Source: Erythrobacter donghaensis | GTDB taxonomy: Bacteria; Pseudomonadota; Alphaproteobacteria; Sphingomonadales; Sphingomonadaceae | Reading direction: 5' to 3' | Assembly (NCBI RefSeq): GCF_001557325.1 | Contig: NZ_LSJS01000208.1 | Coordinates: forward strand, 1 to 18,973 | DNA length: 18,973 bases | Shown: one piece after another, positions 1 to 8,102 of the stretch | Layout: the number at the start of each line of letters is the position of its first letter | Numbering within the stretch: position 1 is the stretch's first letter | The notes under the pieces: model-generated | The model's database searches: none | Seen by the model: only the letters and a program-made list of their open reading frames with translations | What the model was told of the DNA's origin: nothing | Position numbers and translations under genes: made by a program

Positions 1-153
1 GCTCCGACAACGAGGTCAACATCAAGATCGCGCTCGCCGCGGCGACATCGTCGGTCATCGCGGCGAGCAGCGTGTTGCGCTTCTTGGGCGTCAGCTTGCC
101 CGAGGCCGTCGCCGCGGCGAGCGCGATCTTGATGTTGACCTCGTTGTCGGAGC
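1..153. repeat. Perfect 46-bp inverted repeat at the window edge
   Basis: Bases 1-46 are an exact reverse complement of bases 108-153, with a 61-base spacer between them. Base 47 does not pair with base 107, so the repeat stops there on its inner side; on the outer side it may continue beyond the window. Both arms contain the self-complementary 10-mer CGCCGCGGCG, at 35-44 and 110-119, a natural point for a strand switch. The 108-153 arm encodes the well-conserved dehydrogenase segment CSDNEVNIKI in the correct frame, so it is the authentic copy. The 1-46 arm gives residues that do not fit the family. I infer a fold-back assembly or library artefact at a contig end, or less likely a real local inversion. 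Confidence 0.9.
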
Positions 154-3100
154 AGTCGACGCCGGCGGAATTGTCGATGAAGTCTGTGTTGATCCGGCCT
201 CCCGCCAGCGAGAAGGCGATGCGTGCCGCCTGCGTGACGCCAAGGTTCGCGCCCTCGCCGATCACCCGCGCGCGCACTTCGGTGGCGTCGACGCGCAGGG
301 CATCATTGGCCGGGTCGCCGACCTGGATGTGGCTTTCCTGCGGGGCCTTCACATAGGTGCCGATCCCGCCGAACCACAGGAGGTCGACAGGCGCGCGCAG
401 GATCGCGGCAATCAGCGCCTCGGGCTCGATCTCCTTGACGTCGAGGCCCAGCACCTCGCGCGCCTGTTTGGAGAGCTTGATCGTCTTGGCTGCACGCGGG
501 AACACCCCGCCGCCCTTGGAGATCAGGCTCTTGTCGTAATCGTCCCAGCTCGAGCGCGGAAGGGCGAACATGCGGCTGCGCTCCTTCCAGCTGGTCAGCG
601 GATCGGGGTTGGGGTCGATGAAGATGTGGCGGTGATCGAATGCGGCGACCAGCTTCAGCGCCTTCGACAGCAGCATCCCGTTGCCGAACACGTCGCCCGA
701 CATGTCGCCGCAGCCCGCGACCCGGATCGGCTGCGTCTGCACGTCGATTCCCATCTCGCGGAAGTGGCGCTGCACGCTCACCCACGCCCCGCGCGCGGTG
801 ATGCCCATCGCCTTGTGGTCGTAGCCGTTCGAGCCGCCGCTGGCGAAGGCATCGTCGAGCCAGAAGTCGCGCGATTGGGCGATGCCGTTGGCGATGTCGG
901 AGAAGGTCGCGGTGCCCTTGTCGGCGGCGACTACGAAATAGGGGTCCTCCCCGTCGAGCGCGGTGACGCATTGCGGGTGGACGACCCGCCCGCCGACGAT
1001 GTTGTCGGTGACCGAGAGCAGCGTGCGGATGAAGATTTCATAGGCGGCGCGGCCCTCCGCCGCCCAGCCCTCGCGGTCGATCGCGGGGCTGGGGAGCTGC
1101 TTGGGGTAGAACCCGCCCTTCGCGCCCGTCGGCACGATCACCGCGTTCTTGACCCGCTGGGCTTTCATCAGCCCGAGGATCTCGGTGCGGAAGTCGTCGC
1201 GCCGGTCGGACCACCTGAGGCCCCCGCGCGCCACCGCGCCCGAGCGCAGGTGGATGCCCTCCACCCGGCGCGAATAGACGAAGATCTCGCGCCACGGCAG
1301 CGGCTTGGGCAGGCCCGGCACCTTCGCCGACTCGAGCTTGAACGCCAATGCCTCAGCGGAAGCGGGGGCGAAGGCATTGGTGCGCAGCACCGCGCCCAAC
1401 ACTGCGCGGTAGAGCCGCAGCAGGCGGTCGTCGTTGATCGCGGTGACTTTCGCGAGGCCGCGCGTGAAGGCCCCTTGCGCGGCGGCAACGGCCTCCTCGC
1501 GATTCCCCTCGAAGGCCGGGTTGTGGCGCGCCTCGAACAGGTCGATCATCGCCGCCGTCACCTGCGGCGCGGCGACCAGCGCATCGACCACGGTGTAGAT
1601 CGTGTAGGCAAGGCCCGTCTGGCGCAGGTAGCGATAGACGGCGCGCAGCCAGTTCGCCTCGCGCGGGAGCAGGCCTGCGGCGGGGACGAGGCGGTTGAAG
1701 GGATCGTCCTCCGCCGCCCCGTTGAGCACGTCCGCCAGCGCCGCCTCGATCAGGCCTGCGCGTTCGAGCAGTGCCCCCGCCTCGCGCCCGGCAGGCAGGG
1801 TCAGCAGGAATTCGTGGATCGAGCCGAGCCCCGCATCGGTCAGATAGGTCGGCACCTCGGCCAGCACCCGGAAGCCGAAATTCTCGAAGGCGGGCACCAC
1901 ATCCGACAGCGCCAGCGCGCCGCGGGTGTGGTAGACCTTGAGCCGCAAGGTATCCGCGCTGTCATTGGCGAGGCGGTAGAGCCGCACCGCGCGCTCGCTC
2001 GGGCGGGCGACGGGTACGTCGCCCTCGGACACTGCCAGCCCGCGCAGCTTGGCGATGTCGCGCGCGGCTTCCTCGGGGCCGTAGGCGAGGCGGTAGCCGG
2101 TCGGGAAGGCCGGGGCATAGCGCGCGGCGAGCGCGGCGGCGCGGCCGTCGTCCTCGTGCGCGGCGAGGTGGGTGGCGACCGCCTCGTTCCAGCCGCGCAG
2201 CAGGTCGGCAAGCTGGGCCTCGATCGCGGCGTCGTCGGGCAGAGTGGCGCAGGCGCGCACGTCGATCAGGAATCGCAGCAGGGCGAGGGTCGAGCTTTCG
2301 ACCTCGAGGCTCCAGTCGAGCAGCGCCGCGCCCGGGGCGGCGAGCAGCATCGCCTGGATCTGGAGCCGCACGTCGGTCGACATGTGGTCGCGCGGCAGCC
2401 ACACGAAGGCGAAGACGTGGCGTTCGAGCGTCGCGCGGACCATGATGACGCGCGGGCGCGGGCGGTCGATCAGCGCCATCTTGGCAGTGACGAGATCGGC
2501 GACGCGGTCGGGCTCGAAGGCGGTGAGGAGGTCGTTGGGGAGCGAGGTGAAGGCATGCACCAGCGCCTTGCCGTTGTGGCCCGCAGGGTCGAAGCCGAGG
2601 CGCGCGGTGATGCCTTCCACCATCGCGCGCAGCACCGGCACCTCGCCCGGGCGCTCGTTCATCGCGGCGCTGGTCCACAGCCCGGCATGGATCGAGAGCG
2701 CGGTGATGGTGCCCCCCTCACGCACGGGCACGATGAACAGGTCGAGCGGGCTGGCGCGGTGGACGCGGGATTGCACGTTGCTCTTGATCGCCAGCATCGC
2801 CTTGGGCGTTCCGGCCTTGTCCTGTGCATCGAACCAGTCGAAGGCGCGGGCGTAGGAAATGTCGGCGAGCAGGTCGGGCGAGGAGGCACGGCAGATGCCG
2901 AGCCGCGCCTCGCTGGTGCCGTCACGCCGCCGGGTCATGTGGCCCAGCTGGGTGAGCATCCCGCCCTTGAGCCAATCGAGCAGCGCGCCCGCCTCGGCGT
3001 CGATGGCACCGACAGCCTGCGCGTCGGCGGCCATGGCGCCCTGCATCGCGGGCCAGTCGGCGACCGCGGCGTGGACATCGCCGAGCGTGGTCTGGAGTGC

Positions 3101-3538
3101 TTCGAGCAGTTCGCGCCGCTGGCGGGCGTCGACGCGCGGGGTCTCGATATAGATCAGCGATTCGCGCGCGCCGCTCTTGCCGAGGCCGGTGATCGCGCCC
3201 TCGGCATCGCGCTCGACCGGCACCACCGGGTGCAGCAGCCGGTCGATCCCCACGCCCTGTGCGGCGATGGTCGCGGCGAGCGAATCGACGAGGAAGGGCT
3301 GGTCGTCGTTGACGATCGCGATCCTGAGGTGCCGCCGCGCGCCGCTGGTCGATTCGAGCTGGACGATCGGCTCGCCCGCCTTGCGGGTCGCGGCGACGGC
3401 GAGCAGCCAGCTCGCGGCATCTTCGAGGATCGACTTGTCCGCGCCTGCATCGCCCGGCAGCAGCGAGGCTTCGAGTCCTGCGCGCAAGGCCTTGATCAGC
3501 GCCTTTGACGGCGCGGCGGCGGCGGCTTTCGACCCCAT
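1..3538 (-). CDS. NAD-specific glutamate dehydrogenase, large (about 180 kDa) type, C-terminus missing
   Basis: Catabolic enzyme that oxidatively deaminates glutamate to 2-oxoglutarate with NAD; it is cytoplasmic and probably oligomeric. About 1163 believable residues are present, against roughly 1550-1600 usual for this class, so the C-terminal quarter is missing. The long N-terminal part carries regulatory ACT-like segments (for example IAIVNDDQPFLVDSLAATI near residues 73-91). The catalytic core shows PTGAKGGFYPKQ (lysine about 807), CGDMSGDVFGNG (about 942-953) and GVDCSDNEVNIKI (about 1126-1138). The ATG at 3538 follows AGGAG at 3545-3549, six bases upstream. Reading toward base 1 the protein is normal to MTDDVAA and then becomes ASAILMLTSLS, where this family should continue with a hydrophobic helix. 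The change coincides with the inverted copy at 1-46, so the last 15 or so codons should not be trusted. Homologues are called gdhB in Pseudomonas. Confidence 0.95.
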   Translation of the reverse strand, partial: MGSKAAAAAPSKALIKALRAGLEASLLPGDAGADKSILEDAASWLLAVAATRKAGEPIVQLESTSGARRHLRIAIVNDDQPFLVDSLAATIAAQGVGIDRLLHPVVPVERDAEGAITGLGKSGARESLIYIETPRVDARQRRELLEALQTTLGDVHAAVADWPAMQGAMAADAQAVGAIDAEAGALLDWLKGGMLTQLGHMTRRRDGTSEARLGICRASSPDLLADISYARAFDWFDAQDKAGTPKAMLAIKSNVQSRVHRASPLDLFIVPVREGGTITALSIHAGLWTSAAMNERPGEVPVLRAMVEGITARLGFDPAGHNGKALVHAFTSLPNDLLTAFEPDRVADLVTAKMALIDRPRPRVIMVRATLERHVFAFVWLPRDHMSTDVRLQIQAMLLAAPGAALLDWSLEVESSTLALLRFLIDVRACATLPDDAAIEAQLADLLRGWNEAVATHLAAHEDDGRAAALAARYAPAFPTGYRLAYGPEEAARDIAKLRGLAVSEGDVPVARPSERAVRLYRLANDSADTLRLKVYHTRGALALSDVVPAFENFGFRVLAEVPTYLTDAGLGSIHEFLLTLPAGREAGALLERAGLIEAALADVLNGAAEDDPFNRLVPAAGLLPREANWLRAVYRYLRQTGLAYTIYTVVDALVAAPQVTAAMIDLFEARHNPAFEGNREEAVAAAQGAFTRGLAKVTAINDDRLLRLYRAVLGAVLRTNAFAPASAEALAFKLESAKVPGLPKPLPWREIFVYSRRVEGIHLRSGAVARGGLRWSDRRDDFRTEILGLMKAQRVKNAVIVPTGAKGGFYPKQLPSPAIDREGWAAEGRAAYEIFIRTLLSVTDNIVGGRVVHPQCVTALDGEDPYFVVAADKGTATFSDIANGIAQSRDFWLDDAFASGGSNGYDHKAMGITARGAWVSVQRHFREMGIDVQTQPIRVAGCGDMSGDVFGNGMLLSKALKLVAAFDHRHIFIDPNPDPLTSWKERSRMFALPRSSWDDYDKSLISKGGGVFPRAAKTIKLSKQAREVLGLDVKEIEPEALIAAILRAPVDLLWFGGIGTYVKAPQESHIQVGDPANDALRVDATEVRARVIGEGANLGVTQAARIAFSLAGGRINTDFIDNSAGVDCSDNEVNIKIALAAATASGKLTPKKRNTLLAAMTDDVAAASAILMLTSLSE

Positions 3539-3669
3539 GCTTGGCTCCTGTCCATCCTGCTCCGGCTGCGCTGTGCTGCGCAATATTATTGTGCCGGATT
3601 GTAGTTATCGTGTCTTGCGCGATACATGCTTTCGGGCCGGGGGCGCAAGCACGAGAATCGCCCTTTCGG
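3539..3669 (-). promoter_or_regulatory. Intergenic leader and probable promoter region of the glutamate dehydrogenase gene
   Basis: This 131-base gap separates the monooxygenase stop codon from the dehydrogenase start. It holds an AT-rich patch at about 3580-3610 in otherwise about 70% GC DNA, including TACAAT and ATAATATT on the minus strand, which suits a promoter. No -35/-10 pair with consensus spacing is convincing. A ribosome binding site AGGAG lies at 3545-3549. No clear terminator is visible after the monooxygenase, so read-through from the upstream operon is also possible. Confidence 0.35.
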
Positions 3670-4665
3670 TCAGCCGGCAAGCACGGCGCGGCAGGCGTCG
3701 AGCGTCAGTTCGAGGCTGCGGATGCGCGCGTCGGGATCATAGGTCGCGCCGCACAGCATGATCTCGTCGGCGCCGGTTCGGGCGATGAAGGCCTCGACCT
3801 GCGCGCGCACCTGCGCACGCGTGCCGACCGCGGCGGCCTGGCCGATATGGGCGAGCATCGCCTGCGCGGTCGCGGGGAGCGTCTCGGTATAGGCTTCAAC
3901 CGGCGGCGGCAGCTTCCCGGGATTGCCGGTGCGCAGCCGCACGAAGCTCTGTTGCTGCGAAGAGGCGAGCAGGCGCGCGCCGGCTTCGGTGTCGGCGGCA
4001 AAGACGTTCATCGCCACCATCACGTGGGGCTTGTCGAGCGCTTCCGAAGGCTGGAATTGGCGCCGATAGAGCGTCAGCGCAGCATCGAGATGATCGGGCG
4101 CGAAATGCGCCGCGAAGGCATAGGGCAGGCCGAGCTTGGCAGCCAATTGCGCGCCGAACAGGCTCGATCCGAGCATCCACAGTTCCACCTTGGCCCCCAT
4201 ACCGGGCGTGGCGATGATCGGCAGATCGTGGTCGCCCGTCAGCAGCGCGCGCAGCCCGACCACGTCCTGCGGGAAATATTCGGCGGCCTGGTGGAGGTTC
4301 TTCCTCAGGGCGCGCTGCAATTCCGGCCCCGCCCCCGGCGCACGGCCCAGCCCCAAGTCAATCCGACCGGGGAACAGCGCGTCCAATGTGCCGAACTGCT
4401 CGGCAATCTGGAACGGGGTGTGGTTGGGGAGCATGATCCCGCCCGAGCCGATGCGGATGCGGCTCGTGGCATTGCCGACATGGGCGAGCACCACCGCGGT
4501 CGCCCCGCCCGCGATCCCGTCCATCGCGTGATGCTCGGCGACCCAGAAGCGGTCGCATCCGAGCGCCTCGGCGGCGCGGGCGAGATCGGTGGTGGCGGCG
4601 AAGGCCTCGGCCAGCGTGCCGCCCTCGCGCACCGGCACCAGATCGAGCACGGAGAAACGGGTCAT
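3670..4665 (-). CDS. Luciferase-like flavin-dependent monooxygenase, YhbW/MsnO8 type
   Basis: 331-aa cytoplasmic protein of the bacterial luciferase-like TIM-barrel family, which use reduced flavin and oxygen on varied, mostly unknown substrates. The N-terminal pattern FSVLDLVPVREGG, then FWVAEHHAMDGIAG (about residues 40-53), SGGIMLPNHTPFQIAEQFG (about 73-91) and PGRIDLGLGRAPG closely follows E. coli YhbW, itself without a defined substrate. The ATG at 4665 overlaps the stop of the TPR gene as ATGA (4662-4665) and has a strong GGAGGT at 4675-4680, so the two are translationally coupled. The length is normal and no key part is missing. The family assignment is secure; the substrate cannot be told from sequence. 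Confidence 0.93.
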   Translation of the reverse strand: MTRFSVLDLVPVREGGTLAEAFAATTDLARAAEALGCDRFWVAEHHAMDGIAGGATAVVLAHVGNATSRIRIGSGGIMLPNHTPFQIAEQFGTLDALFPGRIDLGLGRAPGAGPELQRALRKNLHQAAEYFPQDVVGLRALLTGDHDLPIIATPGMGAKVELWMLGSSLFGAQLAAKLGLPYAFAAHFAPDHLDAALTLYRRQFQPSEALDKPHVMVAMNVFAADTEAGARLLASSQQQSFVRLRTGNPGKLPPPVEAYTETLPATAQAMLAHIGQAAAVGTRAQVRAQVEAFIARTGADEIMLCGATYDPDARIRSLELTLDACRAVLAG

Positions 4666-5558
4666 GACGGGGGCACCTCCGGGGCGGTTTCAGACGCGGG
4701 CGCAGTCTCGCCCGCATCCCCGATCTGCGCAAGGTAGTCCTTGGCGGTGACCGCCACCCGACTGTCGGGGGCGAGCGCGATGACCGACTGCCAGCTCTTG
4801 CGCGCCGCATCGTCGCGGCCCGCCAGCACGGCGATCACCCCGGCCTCGAGCGCGATTTCGGGATTTGTGGCTGCGAGCGTGGCGGCGCGTTCGATCGCGG
4901 TCTGGGCTTCGGGCAGGCGTTCGAGCCGTCGCAGCAGCGTCGCCTTGAGCAGCCACCCCTCGGCACGGTCGGGCGCGAGCGCGGTGGAATTCTCTAGCGC
5001 GGCGAGCGCTTCCTCGCCCCGGCCAAGGGTGACCAGCGCGCGGGCCCGGTCGCTCGCGGCGATGGCTTCGAGCAGCGGGGCCTTGGCCTCCCGCGCATCG
5101 CTCTCCGCCAGCGTCAGCAGGCCGAGCGCGCCCTCGGCATCCCCGCCGCCGAGCGCCGCCGCCCCGGCGAGCGCCGCGAAGCGCGCGCGGGCGCGGGGCT
5201 CGCCCGCGGGCGTCTCCTCGCGCGCGGCGGTGAAGGCGGTGCGCGCGTCGTCCCACAATTCGAGCGCCGCCGAAGCCGTGCCGAGGCAGTGGTTGGCGAG
5301 CACCCGGTCGGCTCCGGTGGTCTCGCTGCGGCGGATCTGCGCCATGGCGTGGGCGCGCGCCGGATCTTCCTCGAGCGTGCCGAGGCACCCGGCGAGCCAT
5401 GCGCTGACCGGGTCGGGCTGCTCGGCGGGCTCGGCCTCGGTCTGCACCTCGGCGCGCGGCGGGCGGTCGCGCACCAGCTCGTCGCCCTGGATCGCACCTC
5501 CGGTGGGATTGGGGCCGACTTGCAGGGCGAGGGCGAGAAGGATCGACGATAGCGACAC
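4662..5558 (-). CDS. Secreted or periplasmic TPR-repeat protein of unknown role
   Basis: 298-aa, Ala-rich protein with a short hydrophobic N-terminus (MSLSSILLALALQ), probably a signal peptide, then a Pro/Glu-rich linker to about residue 50. Several helix-turn-helix repeats of tetratricopeptide type follow (for example ALVTLGRGEEALAALENSTAL and GWLLKATLLRRLERLPEAQ), ending near residue 270 with an acidic tail. TPR domains bind other proteins, so it has no enzymatic role. The start is a GTG at 5558, nine bases after the TAG of the upstream hydrolase and with no good Shine-Dalgarno, so translation probably depends on coupling to that gene. The 3' end overlaps the monooxygenase start by four bases. 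The specific function is unknown. Confidence 0.85.
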   Translation of the reverse strand: MSLSSILLALALQVGPNPTGGAIQGDELVRDRPPRAEVQTEAEPAEQPDPVSAWLAGCLGTLEEDPARAHAMAQIRRSETTGADRVLANHCLGTASAALELWDDARTAFTAAREETPAGEPRARARFAALAGAAALGGGDAEGALGLLTLAESDAREAKAPLLEAIAASDRARALVTLGRGEEALAALENSTALAPDRAEGWLLKATLLRRLERLPEAQTAIERAATLAATNPEIALEAGVIAVLAGRDDAARKSWQSVIALAPDSRVAVTAKDYLAQIGDAGETAPASETAPEVPPS

Positions 5559-5567
5559 TTGGGGGTT

Positions 5568-6302
5568 CTATCCGTAGAATTCGGCCACGATGGCCTTGAG
5601 AAGGGCGATGTCGCTCTCGCGCGACAGGCGGTGGTCGCCGTCCTCTACCAGCGTCACCTGAACCTCGCCCGACCCGAGCGCGGCCTTGAGGCGGAGCGAG
5701 ATCTCCCACGGGACGTCCGCATCGGCCTTGCCGTGGAGGAGCCGCACCGGGCAGGAAAGGTCGATGTGCCCGTCGAGCCGCAGGTGGCACTCGGCATCGG
5801 CGAAGAACTTCGCGTGGGTGGGCGTCGGCTCGGGGCCGTAGGGATTGGGTTCAAGAATCGTCTCCCCCGCCGCGAGCGCGGCGCGCTGTTCCTCGGTGTA
5901 GCCCCAGCGGGTGAAATCGGGGGCGGGCGCGATCCCGATCAGCCCGGCGAGGCGGTGCTTCAGATGCTCGGCGACCAGCAGCATCAGCCACCCGCCCATC
6001 GAGGAACCGACCAGAAGCACCGGCCCGCTGACATAGGAGGCGACCAGCGCCAGCACCTCGTCGCGCCAGGCGGAGAGCATGCCTTCCGCGAAGTCCCCGT
6101 CACTCGCGCCGCAGCCCGAATAGTCGAGCAGCAGGCAGGCGCGGCCCTTTTGCTGCGCCTCGGCGAACAGCGCACTCGCCTTGCTCCCGCTCATGTCGCT
6201 CATGTAGCCGGGGAGGAAGACAAGACAGGGGCCGCGCCCATGGGTATACCGGAACGCGACACGGCGTCCGTCATAGAGGGTGTGGTGAAGCAGCGCGCTC
6301 AT
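5568..6302 (-). CDS. Alpha/beta hydrolase, small cytosolic serine esterase/acylaminopeptidase type
   Basis: 244-aa alpha/beta-hydrolase fold protein. The nucleophile elbow is GSSMG (Ser about 101), the acid is probably Asp about 196 in KADADVPW, and the base is His about 224 in DGDHRLS. The pattern FLPGYMSDMSGSKA followed by LLLDYSGCGASDG resembles the ABHD10-like esterases common in alphaproteobacteria. It has no signal peptide. The ATG at 6302 is preferred because GGAGAGG lies just upstream (6305-6311). An in-frame ATG at 6314 would add four residues and place that motif inside the gene. The reading frame stays open further upstream, antisense to phoD, but that extension is not protein-like. 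It heads the operon with the TPR protein and the monooxygenase, and is divergent from phoD across 69 bases. Confidence 0.9.
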   Translation of the reverse strand: MSALLHHTLYDGRRVAFRYTHGRGPCLVFLPGYMSDMSGSKASALFAEAQQKGRACLLLDYSGCGASDGDFAEGMLSAWRDEVLALVASYVSGPVLLVGSSMGGWLMLLVAEHLKHRLAGLIGIAPAPDFTRWGYTEEQRAALAAGETILEPNPYGPEPTPTHAKFFADAECHLRLDGHIDLSCPVRLLHGKADADVPWEISLRLKAALGSGEVQVTLVEDGDHRLSRESDIALLKAIVAEFYG

Positions 6303-6371
6303 GCGCCTCTCCATGCCCCGCGCGGCGCCGATTGTCACGCAAGCGCAACCGGAGGGGGATAGCGCACCGCC

Positions 6372-8030
6372 ATGCTCAAGACCGAACCCGCGGCCCAGCC
6401 CGCTGCCACCGCGCTTACCCGGCGTAAGCTTTTCACCCTCGCGGGCGCCTCGGCCGCGCTCGCCGCGAGCCCGGCCGCGGCGAGCGGCTTCGGCACCGGC
6501 TTCACCCATTGCGTCGCGAGCGGCGAGCCCGCGGCGACCTCGGTCCTGCTGTGGACCCGCTATGTCGCGGACGCTGAGGCCATGCTGACCTGGCAGGTGA
6601 GCGAGACCGAGAGCTTCGCCAAGCCCGTTGCCGAGGGCAGCGTCAAAGCCTCGCCGGCGCGCGACTGGTGCGCCAAGGGCATCGCCACCGGGCTTTCGCC
6701 CGACCGCTGGTATTTCTACCGCTTCCTCGCGCCCGATGGCACCGCCTCGCCGGTCGGCCGCACCCGCACGCTGCCCGAGGGCCCCTCGGCGAAGTTCCGG
6801 ATGGCGGTGTTCTCCTGCTCGAACTTCGGGTTCGGCTGGTTCAACGCCTATGGCCACGCGGTGGAAGCCAATGACTGCGACCTCGCGGTCCACCTCGGCG
6901 ATTACATCTACGAATATGCCAAGGGTACCTACCCGTCTGCCGGGCAGATCGCGGAGGGCCGCGTGCTCGCGCCCGACACCGAAATCGTCGCGTTGACCGA
7001 TTACCGCCTGCGCTACGCCACCTACCGCGCCGACCCCGACTTGCAGCGCCTCCACCAGGTGCTCCCCATGATCACGGTGTGGGACGACCACGAGAGCGCA
7101 AACGATTCGTGGGAGAACGGCGCCGAGAACCACCAGGAAGGCGCCGAAGGCACCTGGGCGGCGCGCAAGGCGGCGGCCAAGCAGGCCTATCGCGAATGGC
7201 TGCCGGTCGCCGACACCGCCTATTCGACCTATCAGGTGGGCAGCCTCGCCACCCTGTTCCGGATCGACACCCGGCTCGAGGGCCGCGACCAGCAGTTCCG
7301 GCTCGAGGCGGTGATGGAGGGCGCGAAAGAGCCCGAGGCGTTGATGGCTGCGCTGGGCAAGTTCCGCGATGGCGCATGGGCCGCGCAGGATCGCCAGCTG
7401 CTCGGCGAAGCTCAGGAAGCGTGGCTCGCCGAGGCGCTCGCAGCCTCGACCCGCGCGGGCACGCATTGGCAGGTGCTGCTCCAGCAGGTGCTGATGGGCA
7501 ATCTGCGCACGCCGCGGGATCTGATGCGGCAGGTCGGCACGGGTCTGCCCGATTTCGTGCGCACCCGGCTCGAGGCTGCCGCCGCCGCGAGCCAGGCCGG
7601 GCTGCCCTCCAACATGGACGCGTGGGACGGCTACCCCGCCGCCCGCGCCCGCGTGTTCAAGGCTGCGCTCGAGGCGAATGCCAATCTCGTGGTGCTCGCG
7701 GGCGACACCCACAATGCCTGGGCCTTCGACCTTGCGCATGAAGGCACGCCCGTAGGCGTCGAGCTCGGCGGCAATTCGGTCAGCTCGCCCGGGTTCGAGA
7801 CCTACCTCACCTTCGTCAAGCCCGACACGCTCGCCGCTGCGCTGGTGGCGGAGAACGAGCAGCTCAAATGGGCCGACACTTCGCAGCGCGGCTACATGAT
7901 GGTCGAACTGACCCCTGCGCGCGCCACCACCGAATATCGCTTCACCGGGAGCGTCAAACAGCGCTCCACCCGGCTCGCGGGGACGAGGCGGATCACCACG
8001 GAGAAGGGCTCGGCCAAGCTGACCGTCTGA
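6372..8030 (+). CDS. phoD: Alkaline phosphatase D (PhoD), Tat-exported phosphomonoesterase/phosphodiesterase
   Basis: 552-aa PhoD-family enzyme that releases phosphate from organic phosphoesters outside the cytoplasm. The N-terminus has a twin-arginine signal, TRRKLFTLAG (Arg 17-18), with a hydrophobic stretch and an Ala-rich cleavage zone ending about residue 37. Metal-site motifs follow in the expected order: HLGDYIYEYA (Asp 177, Tyr 180), WDDHESANDSW (Asp 238-239, His 240), LAGDTHNAW (Asp 445, His 447) and ELGGNSVSSPGFE. PhoD enzymes use iron and calcium and are often induced by phosphate starvation. The ATG at 6372 is preceded by GGAGGGGG at about 6352-6359. Only one TGTCA-like half site (about 6334) is visible upstream, so a Pho box cannot be claimed. 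It is probably monocistronic or weakly linked to the next gene. Confidence 0.95.
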   Translation: MLKTEPAAQPAATALTRRKLFTLAGASAALAASPAAASGFGTGFTHCVASGEPAATSVLLWTRYVADAEAMLTWQVSETESFAKPVAEGSVKASPARDWCAKGIATGLSPDRWYFYRFLAPDGTASPVGRTRTLPEGPSAKFRMAVFSCSNFGFGWFNAYGHAVEANDCDLAVHLGDYIYEYAKGTYPSAGQIAEGRVLAPDTEIVALTDYRLRYATYRADPDLQRLHQVLPMITVWDDHESANDSWENGAENHQEGAEGTWAARKAAAKQAYREWLPVADTAYSTYQVGSLATLFRIDTRLEGRDQQFRLEAVMEGAKEPEALMAALGKFRDGAWAAQDRQLLGEAQEAWLAEALAASTRAGTHWQVLLQQVLMGNLRTPRDLMRQVGTGLPDFVRTRLEAAAAASQAGLPSNMDAWDGYPAARARVFKAALEANANLVVLAGDTHNAWAFDLAHEGTPVGVELGGNSVSSPGFETYLTFVKPDTLAAALVAENEQLKWADTSQRGYMMVELTPARATTEYRFTGSVKQRSTRLAGTRRITTEKGSAKLTV

Positions 8031-8076
8031 GGCGGCACGTGCAAGCCAAGTGTTAAGAATTCCGCGCTATTTTCGG

Positions 8077-8096
8077 CCTCCTGTTCAACAGGAGGG
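8077..8096 (+). promoter_or_regulatory. Hairpin enclosing the Shine-Dalgarno sequence of the following gene
   Basis: CCTCCTGTTCAACAGGAGG (8077-8095) is a perfect inverted repeat with 9-base arms around a single central C. In RNA this can fold as a 7-bp GC-rich stem with a 5-base loop. The 3' arm is itself the ribosome binding site (CAGGAGGG), seven bases before the ATG at 8103. Pairing would hide it from the ribosome. The pairing is seen directly; a regulatory role is inferred. Confidence 0.6.
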
Positions 8097-8102
8097 TTGC
8101 AA

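Noticed and set aside
329..3508. 1059-codon open frame on the plus strand
   Set aside because: Antisense to the glutamate dehydrogenase gene. The His/Arg/Gly-rich composition is that of a shadow frame in high-GC DNA, while the minus strand shows clear family motifs.
3588..3629. 13-codon ORF (MYRARHDNYNPAQ) in the leader of the glutamate dehydrogenase gene
   Set aside because: No run of a single regulatory amino acid, no ribosome site and no competing stems; consistent with chance.
6303..6371. Pho box upstream of phoD
   Set aside because: Only one TGTCA-like half site is visible; the direct repeat with 11-base phasing needed for PhoB is absent.
6303..7739. Long N-terminal extension of the minus-strand hydrolase, overlapping phoD
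   Set aside because: The frame happens to stay open antisense to phoD, but the ATG at 6302 has a strong ribosome site and the hydrolase fold begins there.
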